Origin: Lentimicrobiaceae bacterium
GTDB taxonomy: Bacteria; Bacteroidota; Bacteroidia; Bacteroidales; WCHB1-69
NCBI GenBank assembly: GCA_009787675.1
Contig: WQSU01000007.1
Coordinates: forward strand, 1 to 24,372
DNA length: 24,372 nucleotides
Direction of reading: 5' to 3'
A program made the translations under genes and the position numbers. Positions 23,471 to 24,372 of this stretch are shown in pieces. Numbering within the stretch: the first letter of the stretch is position 1; each line of letters opens with the position of its first letter. The notes under the pieces were generated by a model. That model was not told where the DNA came from, searched no databases, and worked only from the letters and a program-made list of their open reading frames with translations.

Positions 23471-23913
23471 GGATGCTATTGGACAGGACGGGGACAACAC
23501 GGTACAAATTGAGTCTTTCGGCAAGCGACATCTACATTTCATTTTACAACGAAATGGTGGCTACTGCCAACGCAACGCCCGACGACTATCTGAAAGCGTT
23601 GTATCGGAAAATGAGTTTCCACGTGTTGAGGTTGGCACTTGTTTTGTCGATTATCGTTGATACGACAGAAAGTGCTAATCCAGAAAACGAAGTGCCGGAG
23701 AGTGTAATGCTGTACGCTGTTGAACTTTGCAGATATTTTATCGAAACGGGCAAAAAAATGTACACACCGCCACCACCGCCAAATCTAACAAGTGGACATC
23801 TTTATAGGATGCTACATCAAACAATCGGGATTAAGAACATAACCAAGTTTGCGGAGGGCTTGGGAATATCGCAACAAACGGTCAGCAAGGCGTTATCTGT
23901 TTTGAAAACTTAA
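23380..23913 (+). CDS. DUF3987 protein, C-terminal part after frameshift
   Basis: The continuation of the preceding gene in the -1 frame. It has no ATG or promoter of its own, so it is not an independent gene. It encodes LFVYPDN, a helical region (DYLKALYRKMSFHVLRLALV), a proline run (YTPPPPPN) and a terminal helix-turn-helix (ITKFAEGLGISQQTVSKALS). The reconstructed protein would be about 404 residues (22700-23913), a normal DUF3987 length. Confidence 0.75.
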   Translation: MFVYPDNVQCAEYSQKALKQNLVNDYELAIRMLLDRTGTTRYKLSLSASDIYISFYNEMVATANATPDDYLKALYRKMSFHVLRLALVLSIIVDTTESANPENEVPESVMLYAVELCRYFIETGKKMYTPPPPPNLTSGHLYRMLHQTIGIKNITKFAEGLGISQQTVSKALSVLKT

Positions 23914-23914
23914 A

Positions 23915-24085
23915 GTTGTGGGTTGTGGGTTGTAATGGCGGAAACGCTAATAATAGCAACGGTTTTGAGAGAAGTGCTTCACAACCCTATACCTTGAAAT
24001 GAAACACAGAAAAAAATGTAGGGTTGTGGGTATAAACACACGGAACGCTACAATGGCAAGGATTTTAGAAAGAACAACCCACAAC
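23915..24085. repeat. Two 63-64 bp repeats with inverted ends between DUF3987 and tRNA-Asn
   Basis: Copy A (23922-23985) and copy B (24023-24085) share the order GTTGTGGGT, CGGAA(A)CGCTA, GCAA-G-TTTT, AGAA, CACAAC. Copy B ends in a perfect 9-bp inverted repeat (GTTGTGGGT 24023-24031, ACCCACAAC 24077-24085); copy A keeps 6 bp of it. An extra GTTGTGG precedes copy A. The stretch 24086-24242 to the tRNA terminator is AT-rich and otherwise featureless. Possible roles are recombination, replication or plasmid-style iteron sites of the element. Confidence 0.7.
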
Positions 24086-24242
24086 TCTGACCCTGCGGTT
24101 TGTCTGTTGCTTTGAAAAGAAAGAAATACCATTTTTGAAAAGTCGAAAAGGAAGAAAATCGCCAACCAAAACCGAAAATCTCGGAAAAAGTTATTAACAA
24201 TTCGATAAAAACGATTTTTTTGTAGATTTTTTGTAGGAAAAC

Positions 24243-24273
24243 AAAAAAGCACTTGCGAAGTTTTCGTAAGTGC
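24243..24273 (-). terminator. Terminator of the tRNA-Asn transcript
   Basis: An 11-bp stem with one G:T pair (24249-24259 with 24263-24273, GCACTTGCGAA / TTCGTAAGTGC) is followed on the minus strand by six T, 13 bp past the tRNA 3' end. Confidence 0.85.
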
Positions 24274-24285
24274 CTGATTTTCCTG

Positions 24286-24359
24286 CTCCCCCTCTTGGAC
24301 TTGAACCAAGGACCCTCTGATTAACAGTCAGATGCTCTAACCAACTGAGCTAAGGAGGA
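24286..24359 (-). tRNA. tRNA-Asn (anticodon GTT)
   Basis: Reading the minus strand gives acceptor arm TCCTCCT pairing with AGGGGGA, a D arm AGCTCAGTTGGTTAGAGC, and an anticodon arm CTGACTGTTAATCAG with GTT at 24325-24323. The T arm is CTTGGTTCAAGTCCAAG and the discriminator base G. CCA is not encoded. tRNA 3' ends are common integration sites, but I found no second copy of this 3' end in the window. Confidence 0.95.
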
Positions 24360-24372
24360 AGGTTTCCTTATT

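Noticed and set aside
23922..24085. Integron attC sites
   Set aside because: The end motifs are in the opposite order to attC (GTT at the left and AAC at the right edge) and no integron integrase is present.
24286..24359. tRNA-Asn as proven attachment site of the mobile element
   Set aside because: I found no second copy of the tRNA 3' end in the window and no integrase, so integration here is not shown.

Overview
The window looks like Bacteroidota (probably Bacteroidales) chromosome. It is AT-rich, genes start after A-rich leaders rather than Shine-Dalgarno sites, and several genes are preceded by the Bacteroidota promoter (-7 box TATCTTTG, in places with TTTG or TTG about 19-20 bp upstream). 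The FtsZ C-terminal peptide (readable in a shifted frame) and the BspA-type leucine-rich repeats fit the same phylum. Most of the window reads as accessory DNA rich in likely defence genes, ending in a small mobilisable element next to a tRNA-Asn gene.

Layout. 1-830: a cut-off minus-strand gene and about 650 bp with no convincing gene. 850-5493 (+): a 1266-aa STAND/NACHT-type NTPase with an alpha-helical C-terminus, then a glycerophosphodiester phosphodiesterase lipoprotein. 5549-7583 (-): an ftsZ outside any division-gene cluster, with its conserved tail shifted out of frame, and an ECF sigma factor. 7731-12516 (-): the most unusual block, in transcription order AbiEi antitoxin, a leucine-rich-repeat AAA+ ATPase, AbiEii toxin, and a BspA-type LRR protein whose HicB-like N-terminus is shifted out of frame. 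A 47-bp near-identical direct repeat flanks the AAA+ gene. It is the 3' end of abiEi, so the ATPase gene appears to have been placed inside an ancestral abiEi-abiEii operon. 12580-18128: a 1296-aa PIN-like nuclease with a helical repeat body, between two unrelated metallophosphoesterases. 18133-19936: a CI-like repressor operon facing a divergently transcribed membrane protein. 20100-24085 (+): mobilisation module (excisionase-like HTH protein, candidate oriT hairpins, mobC, MOBP-type relaxase, two small proteins, DUF3987 primase/helicase-like gene split by a frameshift), then paired 63-64 bp repeats. 24286-24359 (-): tRNA-Asn(GTT).

How it may work together. The AbiE block is arranged as one transcription unit with overlapping stop/start codons. 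This suggests a toxin-antitoxin pair to which a sensor-like LRR-AAA+ ATPase and a second LRR protein have been added. The mobilisation genes are also coupled by 4-bp overlaps and would allow transfer by a helper conjugative system; no integrase is visible here. Three genes (ftsZ, the HicB-LRR gene, DUF3987) are each broken by an apparent single-base change in a short T run. That may be real decay or uncorrected sequencing error, and must be settled before any of the three is called inactive.
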